DNA from: an uncultured Clostridia bacterium
Lineage (GTDB): Bacteria; Bacillota; Clostridia; Oscillospirales; Acutalibacteraceae
Length of the DNA stretch: 27,166 bases
Direction of reading: 5' to 3'
Assembly (NCBI GenBank): GCA_937898195.1
Contig: CALEJD010000113.1
Coordinates: 1 to 27,166, forward strand
Below are positions 6,893 through 12,001 of the stretch, piece by piece. The notes beneath the pieces were generated by a model. It had not been told where the DNA came from, did not search any database, and worked only from the letters and a program-made list of their open reading frames with translations. A program made the translations under genes and the position numbers. The stretch's first letter is position 1. Every line of letters starts with the position of its first letter.

Positions 6893-7492
6893 ATGAAATT
6901 AATAGATATTAATGATAAATTCGCTGATGGAAAATTAATTTGTATTATCCTATTAATAGCTATTTTAACATCCTTAACTTTTTATTGGATGTTTGAAAAA
7001 GTTGATGAAATAGTTGATGAAACAGATTTATATGAAGCTAATATTGTTGAGGTTGTGGATGGTGATACAATATGGGTGGAAGTGGATGGAGAAGAATTAA
7101 AGGTAAGATTGATTGGTGTTAATGCACCTGAATCCGTTCATATGGATGCAGAGCAGAACAGTGAATATGGTAAAATGGCAAGTGAATTTACGAAAGATTT
7201 CTTGGAAGACTATACGACTGTATATCTGCAGTATGATGAAGACCGGCAAGACCAGTATGAAAGAGAACTGTGTTATGTCTGGCTTAAAGAAGATGTAGAT
7301 ACTCAGTCAAAGGATGATATATCTACATATATGTTTAATTCTATTTTGATTGATGAAGGATATGCAGCTGATGCTGCATATGAACCAAACACATCCTATG
7401 CCGATTATTTTAAAAAATTATGCCAGGCTGCTAAAGCAGCCGATAGGGGCTTGTGGAAATATGAAGGATTTGAATTAGAAGTCTCACCGTGA
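6893..7492 (+). CDS. Membrane-anchored thermonuclease (SNase family)
   Basis: 199 aa with AGGAGG ribosome site. An N-terminal signal-anchor helix (residues 15-34) precedes a staphylococcal-nuclease-like domain. Visible motifs are VVDGDTI (Asp56, Asp58), VRLIGVNAPE (Arg72, Glu80) and YERELCYVW (Arg124), which correspond to the metal-binding and catalytic Asp21, Arg35, Glu43 and Arg87 of S. aureus nuclease. The residue matching Asp40 is Asn77, a known variation in the family. The domain would sit outside the membrane and cleave DNA or RNA at the cell surface; nucleases of this type recur on Gram-positive conjugative elements. The last codons and stop are supplied by the palindrome at 7481-7495. 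Confidence 0.85.
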   Translation: MKLIDINDKFADGKLICIILLIAILTSLTFYWMFEKVDEIVDETDLYEANIVEVVDGDTIWVEVDGEELKVRLIGVNAPESVHMDAEQNSEYGKMASEFTKDFLEDYTTVYLQYDEDRQDQYERELCYVWLKEDVDTQSKDDISTYMFNSILIDEGYAADAAYEPNTSYADYFKKLCQAAKAADRGLWKYEGFELEVSP

Positions 7493-7495
7493 GAC
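7481..7495 (+). promoter_or_regulatory. Palindromic site overlapping the nuclease stop codon
   Basis: GTCTCACCGTGAGAC encodes the final Val-Ser-Pro-stop of the thermonuclease. The site therefore lies partly inside the gene. Confidence 0.75.
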
Positions 7496-7570
7496 TTTTA
7501 GAAAATATAATGAAATTAAAAAAATCGTAAAATCAATTTCCCGAAAACCTTGATTTTACAATAGTTTCCT

Positions 7571-7631
7571 AAATCGTCATTTTGGCCAAACAGATCCGTT
7601 CCGGATGTTTAGCCAAAATGACGATTTTTTT
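7571..7631 (+). terminator. Strong intrinsic terminator
   Basis: A perfect 16-bp stem AAATCGTCATTTTGGC / GCCAAAATGACGATTT, extended by an inner ATCCG-TTC-CGGAT hairpin, is followed by a run of T. It ends the operon that finishes with the nuclease. It is related to the hairpin at 1644-1706. Confidence 0.85.
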
Positions 7632-7677
7632 CTGCAGTCTTTCCCGGTTATGTTTTGCTTTTATATAAAATTCATTA
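7629..7677 (-). pseudogene. 3' remnant of the 122-aa gene
   Basis: Read on the minus strand this stretch encodes EFYIKAKHNRERLQKKI, nearly identical to the C-terminal residues of the leftward gene at 1680-2048. The DNA matches 1708-1756 almost base for base, and the adjoining terminator is also shared. The rest of the gene is missing. This is a leftover of a duplication or recombination event. Confidence 0.7.
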
Positions 7678-7687
7678 GAGTTTAAAT

Positions 7688-7732
7688 AAAAAAATGTCAG
7701 TTGATCCGTTTCCGGAAACTGACATTTTTTTT
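7688..7732. terminator. Bidirectional terminator
   Basis: A perfect 15-bp stem AAAAAAATGTCAGTT / AACTGACATTTTTTT encloses GATCCGTTTCCGGA. It has a T-run on both strands, so it can stop transcripts from either side. Confidence 0.85.
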
Positions 7733-7794
7733 ATTTCAAACATATGAAAAACTTTACTATTACATAATAACATTAAAAAAGAGTTTTGTCAAAA

Positions 7795-7809
7795 GTCTCA
7801 CCGTGAGAC
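7795..7809 (+). promoter_or_regulatory. Palindromic site, isolated copy
   Basis: GTCTCACCGTGAGAC in a gene-free stretch, flanked by AA and TT as in most copies. No promoter is obvious beside it, which fits a centromere-type role better than a simple operator role. Confidence 0.7.
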
Positions 7810-7827
7810 TTTTTGAGTTTGTTTTAT

Positions 7828-7943
7828 ACCCGGGCAAAAAGGAAATTTATTGCTTCGCAATACCGCCCGGGTAAGAATTGTGCTACGCACAATTATCTCA
7901 AATATTTATCGTTGATAAATATTGAGAAGCTGCATCCGCAGCT
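7828..7943. repeat. Cluster of four adjacent hairpins
   Basis: ACCCGGGC (7828-7835) pairs with GCCCGGGT (7865-7872) around an inner TATTGC-TTC-GCAATA. Next come AATTGTGC-TAC-GCACAATT (7876-7894), a bulged CTCAAATATTTATC-GTT-GATAAATATTGAG (7897-7926) and AGCTGC-ATCC-GCAGCT (7928-7943). Nearly every base is in a stem, so the element probably works as structured RNA or single-stranded DNA, for example a lagging-strand or single-strand origin. No ORF is present. Confidence 0.6.
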
Positions 7944-8012
7944 TTAAGAAAAAATGTTATGAAAAAATATTAATGCGAATTTTTTGTGTACTGGCATCCC
8001 GGACACCACCAA

Positions 8013-8228
8013 CTTTTCAATATGGCTTTCGTATATCGTTCACGGATATGCGTGGCCACTTTATCCTTCGCCTTTACCACTGTCAAATACCGCAAAAAAT
8101 TTTTCTTCCGTAGGTCAGAAAATTTTTATTGCATTGCTTCGCATATTTGACAGTGGCACGTCTCCGGATTTTTGAGTGGCAAGCATACCGCAAACTGATA
8201 GATATACGAAGCCAAACATATTGAAAAG
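8013..8228. repeat. 216-bp imperfect inverted repeat
   Basis: The outer arms start CTTTTCAATAT and end ATATTGAAAAG and contain CGTATATC / GATATACG. The inner arms are CACTGTCAAATA (8078-8089) and TATTTGACAGTG (8144-8155), and an AAAAATTTTTC / GAAAATTTTT pair lies within. The arms can be aligned with gaps over about 75 bp. Short ORFs here are not convincing. Both arms, read outward, give a similar peptide (IYESHIEKL, IYEAKHIEKL), which suggests inverted duplication of a gene end. Confidence 0.6.
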
Positions 8229-8331
8229 CTGAAGGTTGAAACCTGGAGTATCAAAAAATACTTAAAAAAGCACCCGCTCCAGAAGATACCAAAGCCAATA
8301 TGAATTTAAAAACAGAAAGGAATTTAAAATT

Positions 8332-8484
8332 ATGACAAAACTTAAAAAATTAAACGAATTGAAAAAAGGAAAATTCACAATAGTGACCGACCATGGAAAA
8401 ATAGAAAGTTATTTTGAAGAGGGTCTACCCATTTTTTGTATAGTTCCAAACCATTATAAAATTTATGGGTTCATACAAGATTAA
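8332..8484 (+). CDS. Small protein, 50 aa
   Basis: ATG 8332 follows AGAAAGGAATTTAAAATT, an acceptable ribosome site. The translation is MTKLKKLNELKKGKFTIVTD followed by HGKIESYFEEGLPIFCIVPN and an end at IQD. It has a basic N-terminal helix and a short beta-rich rest, with no membrane segment. It lies before the structured leader of the DUF5688-type gene. No homologue is recognised; it is kept because start, ribosome site and composition are gene-like. Confidence 0.5.
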   Translation: MTKLKKLNELKKGKFTIVTDHGKIESYFEEGLPIFCIVPNHYKIYGFIQD

Positions 8485-8490
8485 ATCGAA

Positions 8491-8580
8491 ACGCTCTTTT
8501 GAGCGTCTTGGGTAGGGTGGCAACCTTCCAACTGATGAGATAAGCCGAAATAAGGACGAGCCGATGATAAAGGAGATTAT
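8491..8580 (+). ncRNA. Structured 5' leader of the DUF5688 gene
   Basis: Hairpin ACGCTC-TTTT-GAGCGT (8491-8506) is followed by TC and a second hairpin closed by TTGG/CCAA (8508-8531). Then come CTGATGAG (8532-8539) and CGAAA (8546-8550). These two strings and a GTC before the second hairpin match conserved core pieces of a hammerhead ribozyme, but neither stem II nor stem III is convincing. ATAAGGACGAGC (8550-8561) is fully complementary to 9503-9514, after the gene. A regulatory leader is likely; the ribozyme idea is weak. Confidence 0.4.
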
Positions 8581-8583
8581 ACA

Positions 8584-9459
8584 ATGAAAAACTTTACAAC
8601 TAACTTATCAAAAGCGCTTACAAATAAAGGTTTCAATCGAGTTGAAATCAAAGAAGTAACTAAAAATAACAATTTGCAGTTACACGCAGTACTGCTTTTT
8701 GAGAAAGGAGATGAAAAAGTTACACCATCTATTTACATTGATGAATTTTTTGAACACTATAAAAGTGGTAGAAGCCTTAATAATATTGTAGAAGAAATTA
8801 TTGATATCAATGAAAAATACAAACCTAAATTTAATGTTGATGATATTTTTTCACAAATGGACAAAAAGGAAAACTTAAGAATTAAGGTTGTCAATGCAAA
8901 AACAAATTTCTTGGAAGATTCTATTCACAGAATTATTTGTGACGGAGAACTGGCAGAAATTGTTATTTCAAAAGTAGATGTTGAAAGTGGCGGTCACGTG
9001 AAACAGTTAAAAGGTAGACTTCCGAAAGATATTAAAAATGAAGATGAACTTTTCAAAGTTGCTTATGAAAATACAAGAAAAAAATGTGTTTCTTTCACAA
9101 TTGCCGAAGTTTTCAGAACAAGAGAAGAATGGGAATACCTTCCGAATGTGGTAAAAGCAGAAATTGAAAACTCACCTATGATTATTATATCAAACGAAGA
9201 TAAAAATTATGGGGCAAGTTGCTTGGTGCATACAGACTTTTTAGAAGAAGTTTCACAAAAGTATTTTGAAAATCAGAATATGATTATCATACCAAGTTCC
9301 ATTCACGAATGCATCTGCTTACCATATGATATGGATTTGAATTTAGTAAAAAGTATGGTTTGTGAAGTAAATGCCACAGAACTTGAACCAGATGAGATAC
9401 TTTCAAATGAAGTTTTTATTTTCGATAATACAACAAAAAAATTAAATATAGCAAAATAA
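8584..9459 (+). CDS. DUF5688-family protein
   Basis: 291 aa with AAAGGAG ribosome site. The pattern NNLQLHAVLLFEKGDEKVTPSIYI near the N-terminus, the central acidic helix and SSIHECICLPYD near residue 240 agree with what I know of DUF5688 proteins, which are abundant in Lachnospiraceae and often on mobile elements. No signal peptide or membrane segment is visible and the biochemical role is unknown. The gene stands alone between structured RNA-like sequences, the leader at 8491-8580 and a fold at 9503-9563, that share a complementary 12-mer. This suggests post-transcriptional control. The family call is from memory of the sequence pattern. Confidence 0.7.
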   Translation: MKNFTTNLSKALTNKGFNRVEIKEVTKNNNLQLHAVLLFEKGDEKVTPSIYIDEFFEHYKSGRSLNNIVEEIIDINEKYKPKFNVDDIFSQMDKKENLRIKVVNAKTNFLEDSIHRIICDGELAEIVISKVDVESGGHVKQLKGRLPKDIKNEDELFKVAYENTRKKCVSFTIAEVFRTREEWEYLPNVVKAEIENSPMIIISNEDKNYGASCLVHTDFLEEVSQKYFENQNMIIIPSSIHECICLPYDMDLNLVKSMVCEVNATELEPDEILSNEVFIFDNTTKKLNIAK

Positions 9460-9502
9460 CACAAAATTTTAAAAACTGAATATTGAAAAAATAATTTAAA
9501 AT

Positions 9503-9563
9503 GCTCGTCCTTATGCGGTGGGGTGTAAAGCCCCACCAATATAAACTAAGGATGAAAAGGAGC
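9503..9563 (+). ncRNA. Structured element downstream of the DUF5688 gene
   Basis: The hairpin GGTGGGG-TGTAAAG-CCCCACC (9517-9537) is enclosed by TCCTTA (9508-9513) pairing with TAAGGA (9547-9552) and GCTC (9503-9506) pairing with GAGC (9560-9563). The result is a compact nested fold. Bases 9503-9514 can alternatively pair with 8550-8561 in the leader of the same gene. It could be a terminator-like or regulatory RNA, but no T-run follows. Confidence 0.45.
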
Positions 9564-9567
9564 AAAA

Positions 9568-9582
9568 GTCTCATCGTGAGAT
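9568..9582 (+). promoter_or_regulatory. Palindromic site upstream of the second parA-type promoter
   Basis: GTCTCATCGTGAGAT is a slightly degenerate copy. It ends 29 bp before TTGACT, exactly as the site at 3811 does before the parA promoter. Confidence 0.7.
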
Positions 9583-9611
9583 TTTAAATATAATAAGATA
9601 TTAAATGGATA

Positions 9612-9640
9612 TTGACTTAAATATAAATTTGTGTTATTAT
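9612..9640 (+). promoter_or_regulatory. Second copy of the parA-type promoter
   Basis: TTGACT (9612-9617), 17 bp, TATTAT (9635-9640). It lies inside the 96-bp block 9597-9692, a near copy of 3840-3936 including leader and ribosome site. It drives the four small genes 9690-10936. Confidence 0.75.
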
Positions 9641-9689
9641 ATAAGAGTAATAAAAAAGTCCTGGTATCAGGCAGAAAGGATTTTATTTT

Positions 9690-9944
9690 ATGAATGAAGA
9701 AAGATGTATTGAAATTTTAATGATGGACAAATGTACAAAGAAAGAAGCTGAAAATCACTTAAAAAGAGGTTGTGTTATTTTTACGGATTTTGAGGAGTGT
9801 TTTGATAAATATATGGAAGATTTGAGTTGTGATGAAGAACAAATAGAAGCATATAAAAAGATGATTCAAGAAAAAGTCCCTGTACCAGATTGGTCAATTG
9901 TTGAGGATGATGGAAAGACATATTATATAATGTATGTCTTGTAA
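9690..9944 (+). CDS. Hypothetical acidic protein, 84 aa
   Basis: ATG 9690 has the same leader and AGAAAGGA ribosome site as parA. The sequence starts MNEERCIEILMMDKCTKKEA and has the pattern AENHLKRGCVIFTDFEECFDKYMEDL. It ends with PDWSIVEDDGKTYYIMYVL. This arrangement resembles small DUF4318-like or toxin-system accessory proteins of Lachnospiraceae plasmids, but I cannot name a family with confidence. It is first in an operon of four small cytoplasmic proteins and overlaps the next gene by 11 bp. Being under a duplicated parA-type promoter, it is probably coregulated with partition. Confidence 0.65.
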   Translation: MNEERCIEILMMDKCTKKEAENHLKRGCVIFTDFEECFDKYMEDLSCDEEQIEAYKKMIQEKVPVPDWSIVEDDGKTYYIMYVL

Positions 9945-10266
9945 CTTTAAATCTATATTATTAAATGAGAATTGGAATGATATGATTATTTTATTAAAAG
10001 GTGAAGCTGACTTCACAAAAAGTGAATATGAGAAATTTGACAAAGGCAGTACTATTTTTGAAATTGACAGTTTTCCTCAAGAACTTAAATGTTGGAAAGA
10101 TAATGAATTGGAACTTGCTAAGGAATATTTAAAATATTGCAGATGTAAATATATTCATTATCCGCATTGTATTGATGTACAGGAATACGCTTTGGAGTAT
10201 TATGATTGTAAAGGTGTGTGTTACATATTTGCAGAGGCAATAGAAAAAACGGAAAACATATTATAA
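9934..10266 (+). CDS. Hypothetical protein, 110 aa
   Basis: Starts at ATG 9934 within the end of the previous gene, which suggests translational coupling; an in-frame ATG at 9982 is an alternative because no strong ribosome site is seen before 9934. The sequence is acidic and aromatic with several Cys and Tyr (YCRCKYIHYPHCIDVQEYAL). No metal-site pattern or known domain is clear. It is cytoplasmic by composition. The role is unknown. Confidence 0.55.
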   Translation: MSCNFKSILLNENWNDMIILLKGEADFTKSEYEKFDKGSTIFEIDSFPQELKCWKDNELELAKEYLKYCRCKYIHYPHCIDVQEYALEYYDCKGVCYIFAEAIEKTENIL

Positions 10267-10321
10267 GTCCATTTTATAGTACAATTGAAATAATATCATA
10301 AAAGAAAAAGGAGATATTTTT

Positions 10322-10531
10322 ATGAGACTACAAGAGTTGCTTAATAAGTTTACAAATGCAGATTTTTTAATCACAGTTGACGGTTGGTGTGATGAGTTAT
10401 CTTTTTACGAATATGAGGACGAGAAGAAACAAGACTACTGGAAAAAGTACAAGGACAAGAAAGTGAAAAGCATATCAATCTTGACTACTAATGGTAGACC
10501 GGAACTTTGTATAAGGCTTGAGGAGAAATAA
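10322..10531 (+). CDS. Hypothetical protein, 69 aa
   Basis: Strong AAAAAGGAGAT ribosome site. A small mixed alpha/beta protein beginning MRLQELLNKFTNADFLITVD and ending TTNGRPELCIRLEEK. It resembles small single-domain proteins found on Clostridial plasmids, but no family is recognised. It lies 55 bp after its upstream neighbour and 3 bp before the next gene, so the two downstream genes are coupled. Confidence 0.65.
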   Translation: MRLQELLNKFTNADFLITVDGWCDELSFYEYEDEKKQDYWKKYKDKKVKSISILTTNGRPELCIRLEEK

Positions 10532-10534
10532 TTT

Positions 10535-10936
10535 ATGGATGGCAAATTAACATTTAAAGATTTTGAAAAAATAAATGATGCACTGGTACAAGTCGAACAA
10601 CTGGTGTTTGAGTATTCTAAAAAATTAAGTGAAAGTAAAAATTATGCTGATTTGGAAGTGGTGGCAAAGTTAAAAATAAAGCTTGATGAAGTTGAAAATA
10701 TTATTATTGATGAATGTAGAGCACGTAGAGAAAAAGTAAATTTATTTGAACAACCTATGACACTTGAAGAACAGTTGGAATTATCAGAGTCTTTAAATGA
10801 TTTCTTGGAGATGTATGTTAATGAATTTTATGATGAAGTCGAAGAAAACGAAACATCAGTTGATAATCTATGTAAAAACTTGCACGGTTTATATAAAATC
10901 ACTCGTAAATTAGTACATAGAGCAGATAGAGAATAA
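10535..10936 (+). CDS. Hypothetical helical protein, 133 aa
   Basis: GGAGAAATAATTT precedes ATG 10535 and the start is 3 bp after the previous stop. The protein is acidic and nearly all helical, with heptad-like stretches (KLSESKNYADLEVVAKLKIK), so a coiled coil or four-helix bundle is likely. It ends KITRKLVHRADRE. No catalytic motif is seen. It is the last gene of the 9690-10936 operon, which ends in the terminator at 10931. Confidence 0.6.
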   Translation: MDGKLTFKDFEKINDALVQVEQLVFEYSKKLSESKNYADLEVVAKLKIKLDEVENIIIDECRARREKVNLFEQPMTLEEQLELSESLNDFLEMYVNEFYDEVEENETSVDNLCKNLHGLYKITRKLVHRADRE

Positions 10937-10963
10937 GAACCGGAACCGGTGCTTATTCTTTTT
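10931..10963 (+). terminator. Intrinsic terminator of the small-gene operon
   Basis: GAATAAG-A-ACCGG-AA-CCGGT-G-CTTATTC is followed by TTTTT. It overlaps the stop codon of the upstream gene and lies between converging operons. Confidence 0.75.
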
Positions 10964-10984
10964 GTTCATATTCTAAAAAAGATT

Positions 10985-11242
10985 TCATATTTCATTTTTT
11001 AAATTTTTTATCATCTCTTCCATTTCTTTTACATTACTTTCTAATAATGCGATTTTTCTTTCTTTAATAATATTTAAAGGCATATCATTATTATTTGTTC
11101 TGATGTAGGTTAAAAGAATATCTAATAATGGTCCTATTTTTACACTATTATTTTTACATAATTTTTCTAAATAAATATAATTTTCTTCTGATAAATTAAA
11201 AGTAAATTTTCGTAAATTTCTTTCATCTTTCTTTCTACCCAT
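10985..11242 (-). CDS. Small mobilisation-accessory-like protein, 85 aa
   Basis: ATG 11242 (leftward) follows GAGGTG at proper spacing; a GTG nine bases earlier lies within that ribosome site and is rejected. The N-terminus is basic (MGRKKDERNLRKFTFNL) followed by helices (SEENYIYLEKLCKNN) and a C-terminal coiled coil (LLESNVKEMEEMIKNLKNEI). The pattern is that of a ribbon-helix-helix-like DNA-binding protein with an oligomerising tail, as in MobC/relaxosome accessory proteins. Its position, beside an oriT and divergent from the relaxase, supports this role. It is the last gene of a leftward three-gene operon. Confidence 0.6.
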   Translation of the reverse strand: MGRKKDERNLRKFTFNLSEENYIYLEKLCKNNSVKIGPLLDILLTYIRTNNNDMPLNIIKERKIALLESNVKEMEEMIKNLKNEI

Positions 11243-11247
11243 AAAAA

Positions 11248-11463
11248 TCACCTCGCAAATTTTTTAAAATAATTTTCTCTTTCCTCAAAACTCATATCTT
11301 TTATTGGAAGATATTTTTCTGCTAAAGCACCAGTCTGAATAAGAAGATGTGTTCTTTCTTTTCTATCCTGGCTTTGTTTTAAATTGTGTTGAATAATTTT
11401 CTTTTCCTGTTCTAACTGTTTAATTTTTAAATCTAATTTTTTTATCTGTTCCAAATCACTCAT
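11248..11463 (-). CDS. DUF3847-like coiled-coil protein, 71 aa
   Basis: A long N-terminal coiled coil (LKIKQLEQEKKIIQHNL) is followed by KERTHLLIQTGALAEKYLPI. The RTHxLIxxGA pattern is what I recall of DUF3847 and MobC-like small proteins that accompany relaxases on Gram-positive elements. Its start codon overlaps the previous gene's stop (ATGA) and its stop lies 5 bp before the next start, so the three genes form one translationally coupled operon. It probably helps the relaxase at oriT. The assignment is from pattern and context. Confidence 0.65.
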   Translation of the reverse strand: MSDLEQIKKLDLKIKQLEQEKKIIQHNLKQSQDRKERTHLLIQTGALAEKYLPIKDMSFEERENYFKKFAR

Positions 11464-11633
11464 AACATTTTCTCTTTTATCATTTCCTTGATTTCATCAG
11501 TACTCATATCTTTAAGATTGTATTCCTTAATCAGATATTTTCCTACTTCCCTATATTTATTATCTAATGCTTTTTTGCGACGTTCCTTCAATTTGGCAAT
11601 CTGTTCGTTGATTGCGTTCACATCTTTACTCAA
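11460..11633 (-). CDS. Small helical protein with TTG start, 57 aa
   Basis: Read leftward, AAGGAG stands 8 bases before TTG 11633. The frame runs to TGA at 11462-11460, overlapping the next start as ATGA. The translation begins MSKDVNAINEQIAKLKERRK and ends DEIKEMIKEKML. It is charged and helical, with an N-terminal coiled coil and a C-terminal helix pair (LKDMSTDEIKEMI). The ribosome site and coupled stop make it very likely a real gene despite the TTG start. It is first in the mobilisation-accessory operon next to oriT. Confidence 0.65.
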   Translation of the reverse strand: MSKDVNAINEQIAKLKERRKKALDNKYREVGKYLIKEYNLKDMSTDEIKEMIKEKML

Positions 11634-11679
11634 TGGAATTTCTCCTTGTTTGTGCTGATGGGCTGCATCGGCAGCCCTG

Positions 11680-11744
11680 GGTTGTTCTAGGTAGTGTATT
11701 CGCTGATCCGTTTTACGGAAGCGAATACACTACCTAGAACAACC
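11680..11744. repeat. Perfect 24-bp inverted repeat with 17-nt loop
   Basis: The arm GGTTGTTCTAGGTAGTGTAT plus TCGC (11680-11703) is matched exactly by 11721-11744. The loop TGATCCGTTTTACGGAA itself contains TCCGT-TTT-ACGGA. There is no T-run, so it is not a plain terminator. It could be part of the relaxosome site or a structure blocking leftward read-through. The loop motif recurs in the terminators at 7571 and 7688. Confidence 0.8.
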
Positions 11745-11814
11745 TTATTATATTTAATTTATAAAATTATTTCAAGGGTATTGCAAATGAATAAAAAAAA
11801 TTCTATACTATTCC

Positions 11815-11847
11815 CGTAGGGCGCACTTATACACCGCTTGCGGTGTG
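11815..11847 (-). other. oriT: Origin of transfer (oriT), MOBQ type
   Basis: AGGGCGCACTTATAC (11818-11832) is followed by the inverted repeat ACACCGC-TT-GCGGTGT (11831-11846). On the minus strand this reads inverted repeat, then TAAGTGCGCCCT, the known nick region of RSF1010-, pTF1- and Ti-type oriT used by MOBQ relaxases. Nicking would be expected on the minus strand in or near GCGCCC. A MobA/MobL-type relaxase gene begins about 155 bp away, which strongly supports the assignment. Confidence 0.85.
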
Positions 11848-11904
11848 TGCGAAATTTTTAGAAAAAATTTACTAAACGTCAGGCGTGCGGAATTGCATAA
11901 AGAG

Positions 11905-11987
11905 GTCTCACCGTGAGACTTTTAAGAAAGGGCTAGAGGTCTCACCGTGAGACTTTTAAGAAAGGGCTAGAGGTCTCACCGTGAGAC
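11905..11987 (+). repeat. Three palindromic sites upstream of the relaxase
   Basis: GTCTCACCGTGAGAC occurs at 11905-11919, 11939-11953 and 11973-11987. The period is 34 bp with 19-nt spacers carrying AAGAAAGGGCTAG. The last copy overlaps a possible GTG start and ends 14 bp before the relaxase ATG. Binding here should block the relaxase promoter or translation-initiation region. Confidence 0.85.
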
Positions 11988-12001
11988 CTGACAAAGTAAC
12001 A

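Larger units (their letters stand above)
11634..12001. other. Mobilisation intergenic region
   Basis: No gene. In order: a GGGCTGC-ATCG-GCAGCCC hairpin (about 11660-11677), a perfect 24-bp inverted repeat (11680-11744), an AT-rich stretch, the oriT core (11818-11846) and three palindromic operator sites (11905-11987). This is the control and transfer-start region between the divergent accessory operon and the relaxase operon. Confidence 0.7.

Noticed and set aside
7922..8175. Two 63-aa ORFs
   Set aside because: They overlap each other and lie in the 216-bp inverted repeat; no ribosome sites and protein-like composition is lacking.
8532..8550. Firm hammerhead ribozyme call
   Set aside because: CTGATGAG and CGAAA are present in the right order, but stem II would be one base pair and stem III does not pair with the sequence before GTC.
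11981..12001. GTG 11981 as relaxase start
   Set aside because: AGAGG stands at a fair distance, but the GTG lies inside the palindrome and the family starts at MAIYHF; ATG 12002 preferred, with doubt.
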